Shown: positions 17,972 through 28,027, numbered from the stretch's first letter. The stretch: 64,000 bases of DNA from Streptococcus oralis (GCF_004127215.1 NZ_QEWJ01000002.1:1-64000); one strand, 5' to 3'. Notes: generated from the letters alone by a model not told the origin. A program made the numbers and translations.

Positions 17972-18033
17972 TCCGAATGCCCCCCGTGAAAACTGGCTGT
18001 AATGGCCTGACAATCTAACAGGAGAAAATAAAC

Positions 18034-18570
18034 ATGTCACGTATTGGTAATAAAGTTATCGTGTTGCCTGCTGGTGTTGAACTCACTAACAATGACAACG
18101 TAGTAACTGTAAAAGGACCTAAAGGAGAGCTTACTCGTGAGTTCTCAAAAGATATTGAAATCCGTGTGGAAGGTACTGAAGTAACTCTTCACCGTCCAAA
18201 CGATTCAAAAGAAATGAAAACTATCCACGGAACTACTCGTGCCCTTTTGAACAACATGGTTGTTGGTGTATCAGAAGGATTCAAGAAAGAACTTGAAATG
18301 CGCGGGGTTGGTTACCGTGCACAACTTCAAGGAAACAAACTTGTCTTGGCTGTAGGTAAATCTCATCCAGACGAAGTTGAAGCTCCAGAAGGAATTACTT
18401 TTGAACTTCCAAACCCAACAACAATCGTTGTTAGCGGAATTTCAAAAGAAGCAGTCGGTCAAACAGCTGCTTACGTACGTAGCCTTCGCTCACCAGAACC
18501 ATATAAAGGTAAAGGTATCCGTTACGTTGGCGAATACGTTCGTCTTAAAGAAGGTAAAACAGGTAAATAA
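18034..18570 (+). CDS. rplF: 50S ribosomal protein L6
   Basis: The 178-aa L6 starts [18 protein letters not shown] and ends [25 protein letters not shown], the conserved C-terminal rRNA-binding segment near the sarcin-ricin loop. AGGAG lies before ATG. A hairpin GTGGTTGA-ttt-TCAACCAC (18577-18595) follows the stop. Confidence 0.98.
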   Translation: MSRIGNKVIVLPAGVELTNNDNVVTVKGPKGELTREFSKDIEIRVEGTEVTLHRPNDSKEMKTIHGTTRALLNNMVVGVSEGFKKELEMRGVGYRAQLQGNKLVLAVGKSHPDEVEAPEGITFELPNPTTIVVSGISKEAVGQTAAYVRSLRSPEPYKGKGIRYVGEYVRLKEGKTGK

Positions 18571-18576
18571 TGTTGA

Positions 18577-18595
18577 GTGGTTGATTTTCAACCAC
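18577..18595 (+). promoter_or_regulatory. Hairpin between rplF and rplR
   Basis: An 8-bp perfect stem, GTGGTTGA with TCAACCAC, and a 3-nt loop lie just after rplF. No T run follows, so it is not a classic terminator; it may protect or process the mRNA. Confidence 0.45.
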
Positions 18596-18653
18596 CTACC
18601 TATTTTCCAACTTTGTGCATAGCACACGATTTAAAACTAAAGAGGTGAAAACT

Positions 18654-19010
18654 GTGATTTCTAAACCAGATAAAAACAAACTCCGCCAAAAACGCCACCG
18701 TCGCGTTCGCGGAAAACTCTCTGGAACTGCTGATCGCCCACGTTTGAACGTATTCCGTTCTAATACAGGCATCTACGCTCAAGTGATTGATGACGTAGCG
18801 GGTGTAACGCTCGCAAGTGCTTCAACTCTTGACAAAGAAGTTTCAAAAGGAACTAAAACTGAACAAGCCGTTGCTGTCGGTAAACTCGTTGCAGAACGTG
18901 CAAGTGCTAAAGGTATTTCAGAAGTGGTGTTCGACCGCGGTGGATATCTATATCACGGACGTGTGAAAGCTTTGGCTGATGCAGCTCGTGAAAACGGATT
19001 GAAATTCTAA
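18654..19010 (+). CDS. rplR: 50S ribosomal protein L18
   Basis: The 118-aa L18 starts at GTG 18654, 6 nt after AGAGGTG, and gives the normal family length. The frame is open upstream to an unrelated ATG at 18615, which lacks a ribosome binding site. L18 binds 5S rRNA with L5; the motif [26 protein letters not shown]-type C-terminus is intact. Confidence 0.97.
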   Translation: MISKPDKNKLRQKRHRRVRGKLSGTADRPRLNVFRSNTGIYAQVIDDVAGVTLASASTLDKEVSKGTKTEQAVAVGKLVAERASAKGISEVVFDRGGYLYHGRVKALADAARENGLKF

Positions 19011-19027
19011 TAGGAGGACACTAGAAA

Positions 19028-19522
19028 ATGGCATTTAAAGACAATGCAGTTGAATTTGAAGAACGCGTAGTTGCTGTCAACCGTGTTACAAAAGTTGTTA
19101 AAGGTGGACGTCGTCTTCGTTTCGCAGCTCTTGTTGTTGTTGGTGACCACAATGGCCGCGTAGGATTTGGTACTGGTAAAGCTCAAGAAGTTCCAGAAGC
19201 AATCCGCAAAGCAGTAGAAGATGCTAAGAAAAACTTGATTGAAGTTCCTATGGTTGGAACAACAATCCCACACGAAGTTCTTTCAGAATTTGGTGGAGCT
19301 AAAGTATTGTTGAAACCTGCTGTAGAAGGTTCTGGAGTTGCCGCTGGTGGTGCAGTTCGTGCCGTTGTGGAATTGGCAGGTGTGGCAGATATTACATCTA
19401 AATCACTTGGTTCTAACACTCCAATCAACATTGTTCGTGCAACTGTTGAAGGTTTGAAACAATTGAAACGCGCTGAAGAAGTTGCTGCCCTTCGTGGTAT
19501 TTCAGTTTCTGATTTGGCATAA
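19028..19522 (+). CDS. rpsE: 30S ribosomal protein S5
   Basis: The 164-aa S5 has the double-stranded RNA-binding N-terminal domain with [22 protein letters not shown], then the C-terminal domain ending in [11 protein letters not shown]. It contributes to decoding accuracy and mRNA entry; changes in its loop give spectinomycin resistance. TAGGAGG precedes ATG. Confidence 0.98.
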   Translation: MAFKDNAVEFEERVVAVNRVTKVVKGGRRLRFAALVVVGDHNGRVGFGTGKAQEVPEAIRKAVEDAKKNLIEVPMVGTTIPHEVLSEFGGAKVLLKPAVEGSGVAAGGAVRAVVELAGVADITSKSLGSNTPINIVRATVEGLKQLKRAEEVAALRGISVSDLA

Positions 19523-19535
19523 GAAAGGGGATAAA

Positions 19536-19718
19536 ATGGCTCAAATTAAAATTACTTTGACTAAGTCTCCAATCGGACGCATTCCATCACAACGTAAAAC
19601 TGTTGTAGCACTTGGACTTGGCAAATTGAACAGCTCTGTTATCAAAGAAGATAACGCTGCTATCCGTGGTATGATCACTGCAGTATCTCACTTGGTAACA
19701 GTTGAAGAAGTAAACTAA
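19536..19718 (+). CDS. rpmD: 50S ribosomal protein L30
   Basis: The 60-aa L30 starts [21 protein letters not shown] at ATG 19536 after AAAGGGG. The frame extends upstream into rpsE but the ribosome binding site and family length fix this start. A 145-bp gap with strong hairpins follows. Confidence 0.97.
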   Translation: MAQIKITLTKSPIGRIPSQRKTVVALGLGKLNSSVIKEDNAAIRGMITAVSHLVTVEEVN

Positions 19719-19723
19719 TGAAT

Positions 19724-19828
19724 TTTTAGGGGATGTGGCAATACTCATCCCCTAAAACTAGATATAGTCATCTAAGATGACGAATGTATAGGCGAGTTGA
19801 TAAGGGAGACAACCTTTTCTCTCTTATC
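19724..19828 (+). promoter_or_regulatory. Hairpins in the rpmD-rplO gap
   Basis: Three hairpins are visible: TTTTAGGGGATG with CATCCCCTAAAA (19724-19757, 12-bp perfect stem), TCATCT with AGATGA (about 19768-19780) and GATAAGGGAGA with TCTCTCTTATC (19799-19828). None is followed by a good T tract. They could attenuate, process or stabilise the spc transcript. Confidence 0.55.
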
Positions 19829-19863
19829 GGCGCTAGCATTTTACAAAAGAGGAGAAAATATAA

Positions 19864-20304
19864 ATGAAACTTCATGAATTGAAACCTGCAGAAGGTTCTC
19901 GTAAAGTACGTAACCGTGTTGGTCGTGGTACTTCATCAGGTAACGGTAAAACATCTGGTCGCGGTCAAAAAGGTCAAAAAGCTCGTAGCGGTGGCGGAGT
20001 TCGCCTTGGTTTTGAAGGTGGACAAACTCCATTGTTCCGTCGTCTTCCAAAACGTGGATTTACTAACATCAACGCTAAGGAATACGCAATTGTAAACCTT
20101 GACCAATTGAACGTCTTTGAAGATGGTACTGAAGTTACTCCAGTTGTGCTTATCGAAGCAGGAATTGTGAAAGCTGAAAAATCAGGTGTTAAAATTCTTG
20201 GTAACGGTGAGTTGACTAAGAAATTGTCTGTGAAAGCAGCTAAATTCTCTAAATCAGCTGAGGAAGCTATCACTGCTAAAGGTGGTTCAGTAGAAGTCAT
20301 CTAA
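19864..20304 (+). CDS. rplO: 50S ribosomal protein L15
   Basis: The 146-aa L15 has the glycine-rich basic N-terminal extension ([25 protein letters not shown]) that threads into 23S rRNA, then a globular domain with [25 protein letters not shown] precedes ATG 19864. It sits 12 bp before secY. Confidence 0.98.
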   Translation: MKLHELKPAEGSRKVRNRVGRGTSSGNGKTSGRGQKGQKARSGGGVRLGFEGGQTPLFRRLPKRGFTNINAKEYAIVNLDQLNVFEDGTEVTPVVLIEAGIVKAEKSGVKILGNGELTKKLSVKAAKFSKSAEEAITAKGGSVEVI

Positions 20305-20316
20305 GAGAGGTGACCT

Positions 20317-21627
20317 ATGTTTTTTAAATTATTAAAAGAGGCTCTCAAAGTTAAACAAGTTCGATCAAAAATTCTCTTTACAATTTTTATCATTCTTGTT
20401 TTCCGTGTTGGGACTAGCATTACTGTTCCAGGTGTGAATGCAAAAAGTCTTGAAGCTCTGAGTGGATTATCTTTCTTGAACATGCTTAGCCTTGTTTCAG
20501 GAAATGCCATGAAGAACTTCTCCGTTTTCGCACTCGGTGTAAGTCCGTATATTACTGCTTCTATCGTTGTCCAGTTGCTACAAATGGATATTTTACCGAA
20601 GTTTGTAGAATGGGGTAAACAAGGGGAAGTAGGTCGGAGAAAATTAAACCAAGCGACTCGCTATATTGCGCTTGTACTTGCTTTTGTGCAATCAGTGGGT
20701 ATTACAGCTGGTTTTAACACTCTTTCGGGTGCAAAATTATTGACAACTGACCTTACACCACAAGTTTTTATTACGATTGGTATCATTCTTACTGCTGGAA
20801 GTATGATTGTGACTTGGCTAGGGGAACAAATTACTGATAAAGGATATGGTAATGGAGTTTCTATGATTATCTTTGCGGGGATTGTGGCTTCAATCCCAGA
20901 GATGATTCATAGCATCTATGTTGACTATTTTGTCAACGTTCCAAGCAGTCGTTTGAATTCGTCTATAATCTTTGTCGCTATCCTAGTCGTCGCTGTTTTG
21001 TTGATTATCTATTTTACAACTTATGTACAGCAAGCAGAATATAAAATTCCAATTCAATATACAAAACTTGCTCAAGGTGCTCCATCAAGCTCTTATCTTC
21101 CTTTGAAGGTCAACCCTGCGGGTGTTATCCCAGTTATCTTTGCAAGTTCGATTACAGCTGCGCCAGCAGCCATCTTCCAATTTGTAAGTGCCATGGGTTA
21201 CAATGCATCTTGGGTACGAACAGCCCAGTCGCTTCTTGCGACAACAACCATTAGTGGTATCTTTACCTATGCTCTCTTAATTATTCTCTTTACTTTCTTT
21301 TATACATTTGTACAAATCAATCCTGAAAAAACAGCAGAGAATTTACAAAAGAGTGGAGCCTATATCCATGGTGTTCGTCCAGGTAAAGGTACTGAAGAGT
21401 TTATGTCAAAACTTCTTCGTCGCCTTGCAACCGTCGGCTCCCTTTTCCTAGGGGTCATTTCCATCATGCCGATTGTGGCAAAAGATGTTTTTGGACTTTC
21501 AGAAGCCGTTGCTTTTGGGGGGACTAGTCTTTTGATTATTATTTCGACAGGTATTGAGGGAATTAAACAGTTGGAAGGCTATCTATTGAAACGGAAATAT
21601 GTCGGTTTCATGAATACAACAGAATAG
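20317..21627 (+). CDS. secY: Preprotein translocase subunit SecY
   Basis: The 436-aa SecY forms the protein-conducting channel with SecE and SecG. Ten hydrophobic segments are visible, with the plug-region sequence PGVNAKSLEALSG and the cytoplasmic loop before TM9 (GVRPGKGTEEFM) that contacts SecA and ribosomes. GAGAGGTGA precedes ATG. Linkage to rplO and adk is the general bacterial arrangement. Confidence 0.98.
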   Translation: MFFKLLKEALKVKQVRSKILFTIFIILVFRVGTSITVPGVNAKSLEALSGLSFLNMLSLVSGNAMKNFSVFALGVSPYITASIVVQLLQMDILPKFVEWGKQGEVGRRKLNQATRYIALVLAFVQSVGITAGFNTLSGAKLLTTDLTPQVFITIGIILTAGSMIVTWLGEQITDKGYGNGVSMIIFAGIVASIPEMIHSIYVDYFVNVPSSRLNSSIIFVAILVVAVLLIIYFTTYVQQAEYKIPIQYTKLAQGAPSSSYLPLKVNPAGVIPVIFASSITAAPAAIFQFVSAMGYNASWVRTAQSLLATTTISGIFTYALLIILFTFFYTFVQINPEKTAENLQKSGAYIHGVRPGKGTEEFMSKLLRRLATVGSLFLGVISIMPIVAKDVFGLSEAVAFGGTSLLIIISTGIEGIKQLEGYLLKRKYVGFMNTTE

Positions 21628-21787
21628 AAGCAAATCTTGTTTGATATAGAACAAGGTAGCTCAGAGAGTGGAGTATGAAGGTCTACCTATCAGAGAGGCT
21701 TTCATCTCCCCTCTTCTATTTTGTTTTTAAATAGGGGTTGAAAGAGATTTCAGTTTCTATTTAAATACAAAATAAGGAGATCCTATC

Positions 21788-22426
21788 ATGAATCTTTTGA
21801 TTATGGGCTTACCTGGAGCAGGTAAGGGAACGCAAGCAGCTAAAATTGTGGAGCAATTCCACGTGGCACACATTTCAACTGGAGATATGTTCCGTGCTGC
21901 TATAGCTAATCAAACTGAAATGGGTGTACTTGCCAAGTCGTATATTGACAAAGGTGAGTTGGTTCCGGATGAAGTTACAAATGGAATTGTTAAAGAACGC
22001 CTTTCACAGGACGATATCAAGGAAACAGGTTTCTTGTTGGATGGTTACCCACGTACGATTGAACAAGCGCATGCCTTGGACAAAACATTGGCTGAACTTG
22101 GTATCGAACTGGAAGGTGTGATCAACATCGAAGTGAATCCAGACTCTCTCTTGGAACGTTTGAGTGGCCGTATCATCCACCGCAAAACAGGTGAAACCTT
22201 CCATAAAGTTTTTAACCCACCAGCTGACTACAAAGAAGAAGATTACTACCAACGCGAAGATGACAAACCTGAGACAGTTAAGCGCCGTTTGGATGTCAAT
22301 ATCGCCCAAGGTGAACCCATTATTGCACACTATCGTGCTAAAGGTTTGGTCCACGATATCGAAGGAAATCAAGATATCAATGATGTGTTCAAGGACATCG
22401 AAAAAGTATTGACAAATTTGAAATAA
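21788..22426 (+). CDS. adk: Adenylate kinase
   Basis: The 212-aa enzyme interconverts ATP + AMP and 2 ADP. The P-loop [12 protein letters not shown] lies at residues 7-18, the AMP site at [10 protein letters not shown] and DGYPRT, and the LID at [19 protein letters not shown]. The LID lacks the four zinc cysteines of the Bacillus enzyme and uses polar residues instead. AAGGAG precedes ATG. The usual Bacillus map gene does not follow. Confidence 0.98.
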   Translation: MNLLIMGLPGAGKGTQAAKIVEQFHVAHISTGDMFRAAIANQTEMGVLAKSYIDKGELVPDEVTNGIVKERLSQDDIKETGFLLDGYPRTIEQAHALDKTLAELGIELEGVINIEVNPDSLLERLSGRIIHRKTGETFHKVFNPPADYKEEDYYQREDDKPETVKRRLDVNIAQGEPIIAHYRAKGLVHDIEGNQDINDVFKDIEKVLTNLK

Positions 22427-22440
22427 AGCGTTTTTCACAC

Positions 22441-22469
22441 TTGCAAAAAATCGCTACAAATGTTATACT
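22441..22469 (+). promoter_or_regulatory. Internal promoter before infA
   Basis: TTGCAA (22441-22446), a 17-bp spacer and TATACT (22464-22469), with TG one base upstream. It would let the infA-rpmJ-rpsM-rpsK-rpoA-rplQ block be transcribed independently of secY-adk. Confidence 0.75.
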
Positions 22470-22542
22470 GAGATAGTCTGACTTATAATTGTTGTCTCTG
22501 TGTTTAGAGGCATCAAATCGAAATTTATGGAGGTGCTTTTGC

Positions 22543-22761
22543 GTGGCAAAAGACGATGTGATTGAAGTTGAAGGCAAAGTAGTCGATACAATGCCTAACG
22601 CAATGTTTACGGTTGAACTTGAAAATGGACATCAGATTTTAGCAACAGTTTCTGGTAAAATTCGTAAAAACTATATTCGTATTTTAGCGGGAGATCGTGT
22701 TACTGTCGAAATGAGTCCATATGACTTGACACGTGGACGTATCACTTACCGCTTTAAATAA
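22543..22761 (+). CDS. infA: Translation initiation factor IF-1
   Basis: The 72-aa OB-fold protein starts at GTG 22543 (GTGGCAAAAGACGATGTG), with GGAGGTG 8 nt upstream. It ends [15 protein letters not shown], as in other IF-1. It occupies the ribosomal A site during initiation. The longer upstream frame has no ribosome binding site. Confidence 0.97.
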   Translation: MAKDDVIEVEGKVVDTMPNAMFTVELENGHQILATVSGKIRKNYIRILAGDRVTVEMSPYDLTRGRITYRFK

Positions 22762-22785
22762 TCGAAAAACTTGGAGGGATAAGAA

Positions 22786-22902
22786 ATGAAAGTAAGACCA
22801 TCGGTCAAACCAATTTGCGAATACTGTAAAGTAATTCGTCGTAATGGTCGTGTTATGGTAATTTGCCCAGCAAATCCAAAACACAAACAACGTCAAGGAT
22901 AA
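22786..22902 (+). CDS. rpmJ: 50S ribosomal protein L36
   Basis: The 38-aa protein starts [19 protein letters not shown] and carries the zinc ligands C-x2-C...C-x4-H (ICPANPKHK). TTGGAGGG precedes ATG 22786. Confidence 0.97.
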
Positions 22903-22919
22903 GATAGAAAGGAGAAAAC

Positions 22920-23285
22920 ATGGCTCGTATTGCTGGAGTTGACATTCCAAATGACAAACGTGTAGTCGTTTCACTTACTTATGTGTATGGTATCGGACTT
23001 CCAACTTCTAAGAAAATTTTGGCTGCGGCTGGAATCTCAGAAGACATCCGTGTCAAAGATTTGACATCAGATCAAGAAGACGCAATCCGTCGCGAAGTGG
23101 ACGCAATCAAGGTTGAAGGTGATCTTCGTCGTGAAGTAAACTTGAACATCAAACGTTTGATGGAAATCGGTTCTTACCGTGGTATCCGTCACCGTCGTGG
23201 ACTTCCTGTCCGTGGACAAAATACTAAAAACAACGCTCGCACTCGTAAAGGTAAAGCTGTTGCGATTGCTGGTAAGAAAAAATAA
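22920..23285 (+). CDS. rpsM: 30S ribosomal protein S13
   Basis: The 121-aa S13 starts [15 protein letters not shown] and has the helix-two-turn-helix segment and basic C-terminal tail ([15 protein letters not shown]) that contacts P-site tRNA. AAAGGAG precedes ATG, 17 bp after rpmJ. Confidence 0.98.
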   Translation: MARIAGVDIPNDKRVVVSLTYVYGIGLPTSKKILAAAGISEDIRVKDLTSDQEDAIRREVDAIKVEGDLRREVNLNIKRLMEIGSYRGIRHRRGLPVRGQNTKNNARTRKGKAVAIAGKKK

Positions 23286-23302
23286 TATAGGAGGTAAAAG
23301 TC

Positions 23303-23686
23303 TTGGCTAAACCAACACGTAAACGTCGTGTGAAAAAGAATATCGAATCTGGTATTGCTCATATTCACGCTACATTTAATAACACTATTGTTATGATTAC
23401 TGATGTGCATGGTAACGCAATTTCTTGGTCATCAGCTGGTGCTCTTGGTTTCAAAGGTTCTCGTAAATCTACACCATTCGCTGCTCAAATGGCTTCTGAA
23501 GCTGCTGCTAAATCTGCACAAGAACACGGTCTTAAATCAGTTGAAGTTACTGTAAAAGGTCCAGGTTCTGGTCGTGAGTCAGCTATTCGTGCGCTTGCTG
23601 CCGCTGGTCTTGAAGTAACAGCAATTCGTGATGTGACTCCAGTGCCACACAATGGTGCTCGTCCTCCAAAACGTCGCCGTGTATAA
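23303..23686 (+). CDS. rpsK: 30S ribosomal protein S11
   Basis: The 127-aa S11 starts at a TTG codon (23303), 8 nt after TAGGAGG, which is rare for a ribosomal protein. It includes [20 protein letters not shown] and ends [11 protein letters not shown]. It forms the 30S platform with S6, S15 and S18. Confidence 0.97.
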   Translation: MAKPTRKRRVKKNIESGIAHIHATFNNTIVMITDVHGNAISWSSAGALGFKGSRKSTPFAAQMASEAAAKSAQEHGLKSVEVTVKGPGSGRESAIRALAAAGLEVTAIRDVTPVPHNGARPPKRRRV

Positions 23687-23728
23687 TCATTGCATTACAC
23701 TGCTTTTCGTTTAAGAGGGAGTAACTAA

Positions 23729-24664
23729 ATGATCGAGTTTGAAAAACCAAATATAACAAAAATTGATGAAAATAAAGATTATGGCAAGTTTGTAATCGAA
23801 CCACTTGAACGTGGCTACGGTACAACTCTTGGTAACTCTCTTCGTCGTGTACTACTAGCTTCTCTACCAGGAGCAGCAGTGACATCTATCAACATTGAAG
23901 GTGTCTTGCATGAGTTTGACACAGTTCCAGGTGTTCGTGAAGACGTGATGCAAATCATTCTGAACATTAAAGGGATTGCAGTGAAATCATACGTTGAAGA
24001 TGAAAAAATCATTGAACTTGACGTTGAAGGCCCTGCTGAAATTACAGCTGGAGACATTTTGACTGACAGTGATATTGAAATTGTAAATCCAGATCATTAT
24101 CTCTTTACAATCGGTGAAGGGTCTTCCCTAAAAGCGACAATGACTGTTAACAGTGGTCGTGGATATGTACCTGCTGATGAAAATAAAAAAGATAATGCAC
24201 CAGTTGGAACACTTGCTGTAGATTCTATTTATACACCAGTTACAAAAGTCAACTATCAAGTTGAACCTGCTCGTGTAGGTAGCAATGATGGTTTTGACAA
24301 ATTAACCCTTGAAATCTTGACTAATGGAACAATTATTCCAGAAGATGCTTTAGGGCTTTCAGCACGTATCTTGACAGAACATCTTGATTTGTTTACAAAT
24401 CTTACTGAGATTGCGAAGTCAACTGAAGTGATGAAAGAAGCTGATACTGAATCTGACGACCGTATTTTGGATCGGACGATTGAGGAACTGGACTTGTCTG
24501 TGCGTTCATACAACTGTTTGAAACGTGCCGGTATCAATACTGTGCATGATTTGACAGAAAAATCTGAAGCAGAGATGATGAAAGTACGAAATCTTGGACG
24601 CAAGAGTTTGGAAGAAGTGAAACTCAAACTCATTGACTTGGGTCTTGGATTAAAAGATAAATAA
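23729..24664 (+). CDS. rpoA: RNA polymerase alpha subunit
   Basis: The 311-aa alpha subunit has an N-terminal dimerisation domain ([20 protein letters not shown]) and a C-terminal DNA-binding domain ([20 protein letters not shown] to [14 protein letters not shown]) that reads UP elements and contacts activators. The linker is acidic. AGAGGGAG precedes ATG. Confidence 0.99.
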   Translation: MIEFEKPNITKIDENKDYGKFVIEPLERGYGTTLGNSLRRVLLASLPGAAVTSINIEGVLHEFDTVPGVREDVMQIILNIKGIAVKSYVEDEKIIELDVEGPAEITAGDILTDSDIEIVNPDHYLFTIGEGSSLKATMTVNSGRGYVPADENKKDNAPVGTLAVDSIYTPVTKVNYQVEPARVGSNDGFDKLTLEILTNGTIIPEDALGLSARILTEHLDLFTNLTEIAKSTEVMKEADTESDDRILDRTIEELDLSVRSYNCLKRAGINTVHDLTEKSEAEMMKVRNLGRKSLEEVKLKLIDLGLGLKDK

Positions 24665-24675
24665 AGGAGGAATAC

Positions 24676-25062
24676 ATGGCTTACCGTAAACTAGGACGCA
24701 CTAGCTCACAACGTAAAGCAATGCTTCGCGATTTGACAACTGACCTTTTGATCAACGAATCAATCGTGACAACTGAAGCTCGTGCTAAAGAAATCCGTAA
24801 AACTGTTGAAAAAATGATTACTCTAGGTAAACGTGGTGATTTGCATGCACGTCGTCAAGCAGCTGCTTTCGTACGTAATGAAATCGCATCTGAAAACTAT
24901 GATGAAGCAACTGATAAGTACACTTCTACTACAGCACTTCAAAAATTGTTCTCAGAAATCGCACCTCGTTATGCTGAACGTAACGGTGGATACACTCGTA
25001 TCCTTAAAACTGAACCACGTCGTGGTGATGCTGCGCCAATGGCAATCATCGAATTAGTATAA
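24676..25062 (+). CDS. rplQ: 50S ribosomal protein L17
   Basis: The 128-aa L17 starts [22 protein letters not shown] and ends [14 protein letters not shown]. It is the last gene of the superoperon, 11 bp after rpoA, with AAAGGAGG before ATG. Confidence 0.98.
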   Translation: MAYRKLGRTSSQRKAMLRDLTTDLLINESIVTTEARAKEIRKTVEKMITLGKRGDLHARRQAAAFVRNEIASENYDEATDKYTSTTALQKLFSEIAPRYAERNGGYTRILKTEPRRGDAAPMAIIELV

Positions 25063-25078
25063 AATCATCAATTTTGTT

Positions 25079-25165
25079 GAGTGTTATGATGATGGAGTCT
25101 TGTGCTCTTAGTCTAGCTCTGGTCTACCGCTGGGACTTCGGTCCTAGCGGGAACACTCATCATCA
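25079..25165 (+). promoter_or_regulatory. Complex hairpin after rplQ with UUCG tetraloop
   Basis: CCGCTGGGAC-ttcg-GTCCTAGCGG (25127-25150) is a ten-step stem with one mismatch capped by a UUCG tetraloop. It is enclosed by an outer pairing of GAGTGTTatGATGATG with CATCATCATT-type sequence around 25080 and 25155. There is no T tract, so this is a stabilising or processing structure placed before the true terminator. Confidence 0.55.
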
Positions 25166-25178
25166 TTTGATAGGGTAG

Positions 25179-25237
25179 ACGCTTGTTTACGAAATTGTTT
25201 TTTTGTTTAAGAACAACTTCGTAAGCAGGCGTTTTTT
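25179..25237 (+). terminator. Terminator of the S10-spc-alpha operon
   Basis: ACGCTTGTTTACGAA and TTCGTAAGCAGGCGT pair across an A/T-rich apex, followed by TTTTTT (25231-25236). It lies about 120 bp after rplQ. Confidence 0.85.
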
Positions 25238-25326
25238 AGAATTTTTTACGGAAATATGCTATACTAAGGAAAAAGAAAATCAAAAACGTTCAGGTTTTCT
25301 AATAATCGTAGAATGGGAGTCTAAAG

Positions 25327-25593
25327 ATGAAGGCTATTATTACAGTGGTTGGCAAGGACAAGACTGGTATTGTTGCAGGCGTGTCTACTAAGATTGCAGA
25401 ATTGGGTTTGAATATTGATGATATTTCTCAAACAGTACTGGATGAGTATTTTACCATGATGGCAGTCGTATCTAGTGATGAAAAACAGGATTTTACAACT
25501 CTGCGAAATGAGTTTGAAGCTTTCGGCCAGACCTTGAATGTTAAAATCAATATTCAAAGTGCAGCGATTTTTGATGCTATGTACAATATCTAG
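25327..25593 (+). CDS. ACT-domain protein (UPF0237 type)
   Basis: The 88-aa protein is a single ACT domain, starting MKAIITVVGKDKTGIVAGVSTKIAE and containing the ligand-loop motif DKTGIVAGV. ACT domains bind amino acids. An extended -10 TATACT (25260-25265) lies upstream, and TGGGAG precedes ATG. It is followed at 9 bp by the DUF711 gene, a conserved pairing; the ACT protein may sense an effector for its partner. Function unproven. Confidence 0.9.
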   Translation: MKAIITVVGKDKTGIVAGVSTKIAELGLNIDDISQTVLDEYFTMMAVVSSDEKQDFTTLRNEFEAFGQTLNVKINIQSAAIFDAMYNI

Positions 25594-25602
25594 GAGGGTA
25601 TC

Positions 25603-26940
25603 ATGGATATTAGACAAGTTACTGAAACCATCGCCATGATCGAGGAGCAGAACTTCGATATCAGAACCATCACCATGGGGATTTCCCTTTTGGACTGTAT
25701 TGATCCAGACATTGAACGTGCTGCTGAAAAGATTTATCAAAAAATTACTACTAAAGCTGCAAATCTAGTGACTGTAGGAGATGAAATTGCTGCGGAACTA
25801 GGGATTCCAATTGTCAATAAACGAGTATCGGTGACTCCGATTTCCTTGATTGGAGCAGCGACTGATGCGACGGACTATGTCGTTTTAGCAAAGGCACTTG
25901 ATAAGGCTGCCAAGGAGATTGGTGTTGACTTTATTGGTGGTTTTTCGGCCTTGGTACAAAAAGGCTACCAAAAAGGAGATGAGATTCTCATCAATTCTAT
26001 CCCACGTGCTCTAGCTGAGACAGACAAGGTCTGTTCGTCCGTCAATATTGGCTCAACCAAGTCAGGAATCAACATGACTGCAGTTGCAGATATGGGACGT
26101 ATCATCAAGGAAACTGCGAACTTATCAGATATGGGAGCTGCCAAATTGGTTGTATTTGCGAACGCTGTTGAGGACAATCCTTTTATGGCGGGGGCCTTCC
26201 ATGGTGTCGGTGAAGCAGATGTCATCATCAATGTTGGAGTTTCAGGCCCTGGTGTCGTCAAACGTGCCTTAGAAAAGGTTCGTGGACAGAGCTTTGATGT
26301 AGTAGCAGAAACAGTCAAGAAAACCGCCTTCAAGATTACTCGTATTGGTCAACTGGTCGGTCAAATGGCGAGTGAACGCCTTGGAGTCGACTTTGGGATT
26401 GTAGACCTAAGTTTGGCACCGACTCCTGCAGTTGGAGACTCTGTGGCTCGAGTGCTGGAGGAAATGGGCCTAGAAACAGTTGGTACACATGGGACGACAG
26501 CTGCACTCGCTCTTTTGAATGACCAAGTTAAGAAGGGCGGAGTGATGGCTTGTAACCAGGTTGGTGGCTTGTCTGGTGCTTTTATCCCTGTTTCTGAAGA
26601 CGAGGGGATGATTGCTGCGGTACAAAATGGCTCTCTGAATTTAGAGAAACTAGAGGCCATGACGGCTATCTGTTCTGTTGGACTGGATATGATTGCCATT
26701 CCAGAGGATACGCCGGCTGAAACCATTGCAGCTATGATTGCGGATGAGGCGGCAATCGGTGTCATTAACATGAAAACAACGGCCGTTCGTATCATTCCAA
26801 AGGGTAAAGAAGGCGATATGATTGAGTTCGGTGGCTTGCTAGGTACAGCACCAGTTATGAAAGTCAACGGGGCTTCGTCTATCGATTTCATCTCTCGAGG
26901 TGGCCAAATCCCTGCCCCAATCCATAGTTTTAAAAATTAA
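25603..26940 (+). CDS. DUF711 / UPF0210 family protein
   Basis: The 445-aa protein starts [29 protein letters not shown] and is full length for the UPF0210 family, whose fold is distantly related to glycyl-radical PFL enzymes, although the radical motif itself is not evident. GGAGGG precedes ATG. It is cotranscribed with the ACT-domain gene. The biochemical activity is unknown to me. Confidence 0.9.
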   Translation: MDIRQVTETIAMIEEQNFDIRTITMGISLLDCIDPDIERAAEKIYQKITTKAANLVTVGDEIAAELGIPIVNKRVSVTPISLIGAATDATDYVVLAKALDKAAKEIGVDFIGGFSALVQKGYQKGDEILINSIPRALAETDKVCSSVNIGSTKSGINMTAVADMGRIIKETANLSDMGAAKLVVFANAVEDNPFMAGAFHGVGEADVIINVGVSGPGVVKRALEKVRGQSFDVVAETVKKTAFKITRIGQLVGQMASERLGVDFGIVDLSLAPTPAVGDSVARVLEEMGLETVGTHGTTAALALLNDQVKKGGVMACNQVGGLSGAFIPVSEDEGMIAAVQNGSLNLEKLEAMTAICSVGLDMIAIPEDTPAETIAAMIADEAAIGVINMKTTAVRIIPKGKEGDMIEFGGLLGTAPVMKVNGASSIDFISRGGQIPAPIHSFKN

Positions 26941-26956
26941 TAAAAAAGAGAGAGGA

Positions 26957-26989
26957 TTTAAGTTGAGTTTAAGGATGACTGTGTATACT
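26957..26989 (+). promoter_or_regulatory. CiaR-type promoter of small RNA A
   Basis: A perfect direct repeat TTTAAG-ttgag-TTTAAG (26957-26973) lies 10 bp upstream of TATACT (26984-26989), the exact layout of promoters activated by the response regulator CiaR. Confidence 0.9.
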
Positions 26990-26995
26990 ATAATC

Positions 26996-27087
26996 ATTAA
27001 ATAAAGACCTCCTAACTTTATTTAATAGAAATCCTAAACTTTTTCATAATAATCTCCTAGGGAAGCTACCATGAGGGTAGCTTTTCT
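26996..27087 (+). ncRNA. CiaR-dependent small RNA (csRNA/ccn type), copy A
   Basis: The transcript of about 90 nt begins with a hairpin TTAAATAAAG...CTTTATTTAA whose loop exposes ACCTCCTAAC, complementary to Shine-Dalgarno sequences. It ends in a terminator AAGCTACC-atgag-GGTAGCTT plus T residues (27063-27085). csRNAs of pneumococcus pair with mRNA start sites, including comC, and damp competence. The gene stands between the DUF711 gene and the mutase. Which ccn letter it matches is not certain. Confidence 0.9.
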
Positions 27088-27176
27088 TGTGGCAAAATTA
27101 GGAGAAGGAGCTTTGCTTTTGAAAGCCGAATATTTCTTTGATCCATGATATAATAGAAGAAAATGGAGGATAGAAA

Positions 27177-27869
27177 ATGTCTAAAGTAAGATTGTACTTG
27201 GTTCGTCATGGGAAAACCATGTTTAACACGATTGGACGTGCTCAAGGATGGAGTGATACGCCTCTGACAGCAGAAGGTGAGTTAGGAATTCATGAGTTAG
27301 GAATTGGCTTGAGAGAGTCTGGTTTGCAATTTGACCGCGCTTATTCCAGTGACTCAGGACGTACCATTCAGACTATGGGAATTATCCTAGAAGAACTGGG
27401 CTTACAAGGAAAAATCCCTTACCGTATGGATAAGCGCATCCGTGAGTGGTGCTTTGGTAGTTTTGATGGGGCCTATGATGGGGACCTCTTCATGGGGGTC
27501 ATTCCTCGTGTTTTCAAGGTGGATCATGTTCATCAGTTATCCTATGCTGAGCTGGCAGAAGGTTTGGTAGAGGTTGATACTGCTGGTTGGGCTGAAGGCT
27601 GGGAAAAACTCAGTGGTCGAATCAAGGAAGGCTTTGAATCGATTGCCAAAGAAATGGAAGAACAAGGTGGGGGCAATGCTCTCGTCGTAAGCCACGGGAT
27701 GACCATTGGTACGATGGTTTATCTCATCAATGGTATGCATCCGCATGGTCTGGATAATGGTAGTGTGACCATCCTAGAATATGAGGACGGCCAGTTTAGC
27801 GTAGAAGTTGTTGGTGACCGTAGTTACCGAGAACTAGGACGTGAGAAGATGGAAGAAAATAAGCATTGA
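27177..27869 (+). CDS. Histidine phosphatase / phosphoglycerate mutase family protein
   Basis: The 230-aa protein has the catalytic RHG motif (LYLVRHGKTMFN, residues about 6-17) and the second histidine in NALVVSHGMTIG. The acidic residue of the middle motif (REWCFGSFDG) is also present. It could be a cofactor-dependent mutase or a broad phosphatase; insertion EVDTAGWAEGW points to the GpmB-like phosphatase group. An extended -10 (TGATATAAT, TATAAT 27149-27154) and TGGAGGA lie upstream. Confidence 0.88.
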   Translation: MSKVRLYLVRHGKTMFNTIGRAQGWSDTPLTAEGELGIHELGIGLRESGLQFDRAYSSDSGRTIQTMGIILEELGLQGKIPYRMDKRIREWCFGSFDGAYDGDLFMGVIPRVFKVDHVHQLSYAELAEGLVEVDTAGWAEGWEKLSGRIKEGFESIAKEMEEQGGGNALVVSHGMTIGTMVYLINGMHPHGLDNGSVTILEYEDGQFSVEVVGDRSYRELGREKMEENKH

Positions 27870-27875
27870 TAGAAG

Positions 27876-27901
27876 ATAGCTCCGTATAGGAGCTATTTTT
27901 A
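27876..27901 (+). terminator. Terminator after the mutase gene
   Basis: ATAGCTCC-gtata-GGAGCTAT followed by TTTTTAT, 6 bp after the stop codon. Confidence 0.88.
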
Positions 27902-27990
27902 TTCAGCTTGACAAGAGTGCTTTCAAAGCCAATCTTTCTTGACAATGGAGGGGAAAAGATTCTTTCTCGACTTTCAAATTCCCCCAAAAA

Positions 27991-27999
27991 TGGTATAAT
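27991..27999 (+). promoter_or_regulatory. Extended -10 promoter of leuS
   Basis: TGGTATAAT (27991-27999) without a clear -35. Only about 22 nt of leader are predicted, so no T-box riboswitch precedes leuS, unlike in Bacillus. Confidence 0.65.
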
Positions 28000-28027
28000 A
28001 GTAACATCATAAAATTGGAGAAATAGC

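Noticed and set aside
22427-22542. Methionine aminopeptidase gene between adk and infA, as in Bacillus
   Set aside because: The gap is only 116 bp and contains a promoter; map is not in this operon.
27970-28027. T-box riboswitch before leuS
   Set aside because: The predicted leader is about 22 nt, far too short for a T-box.
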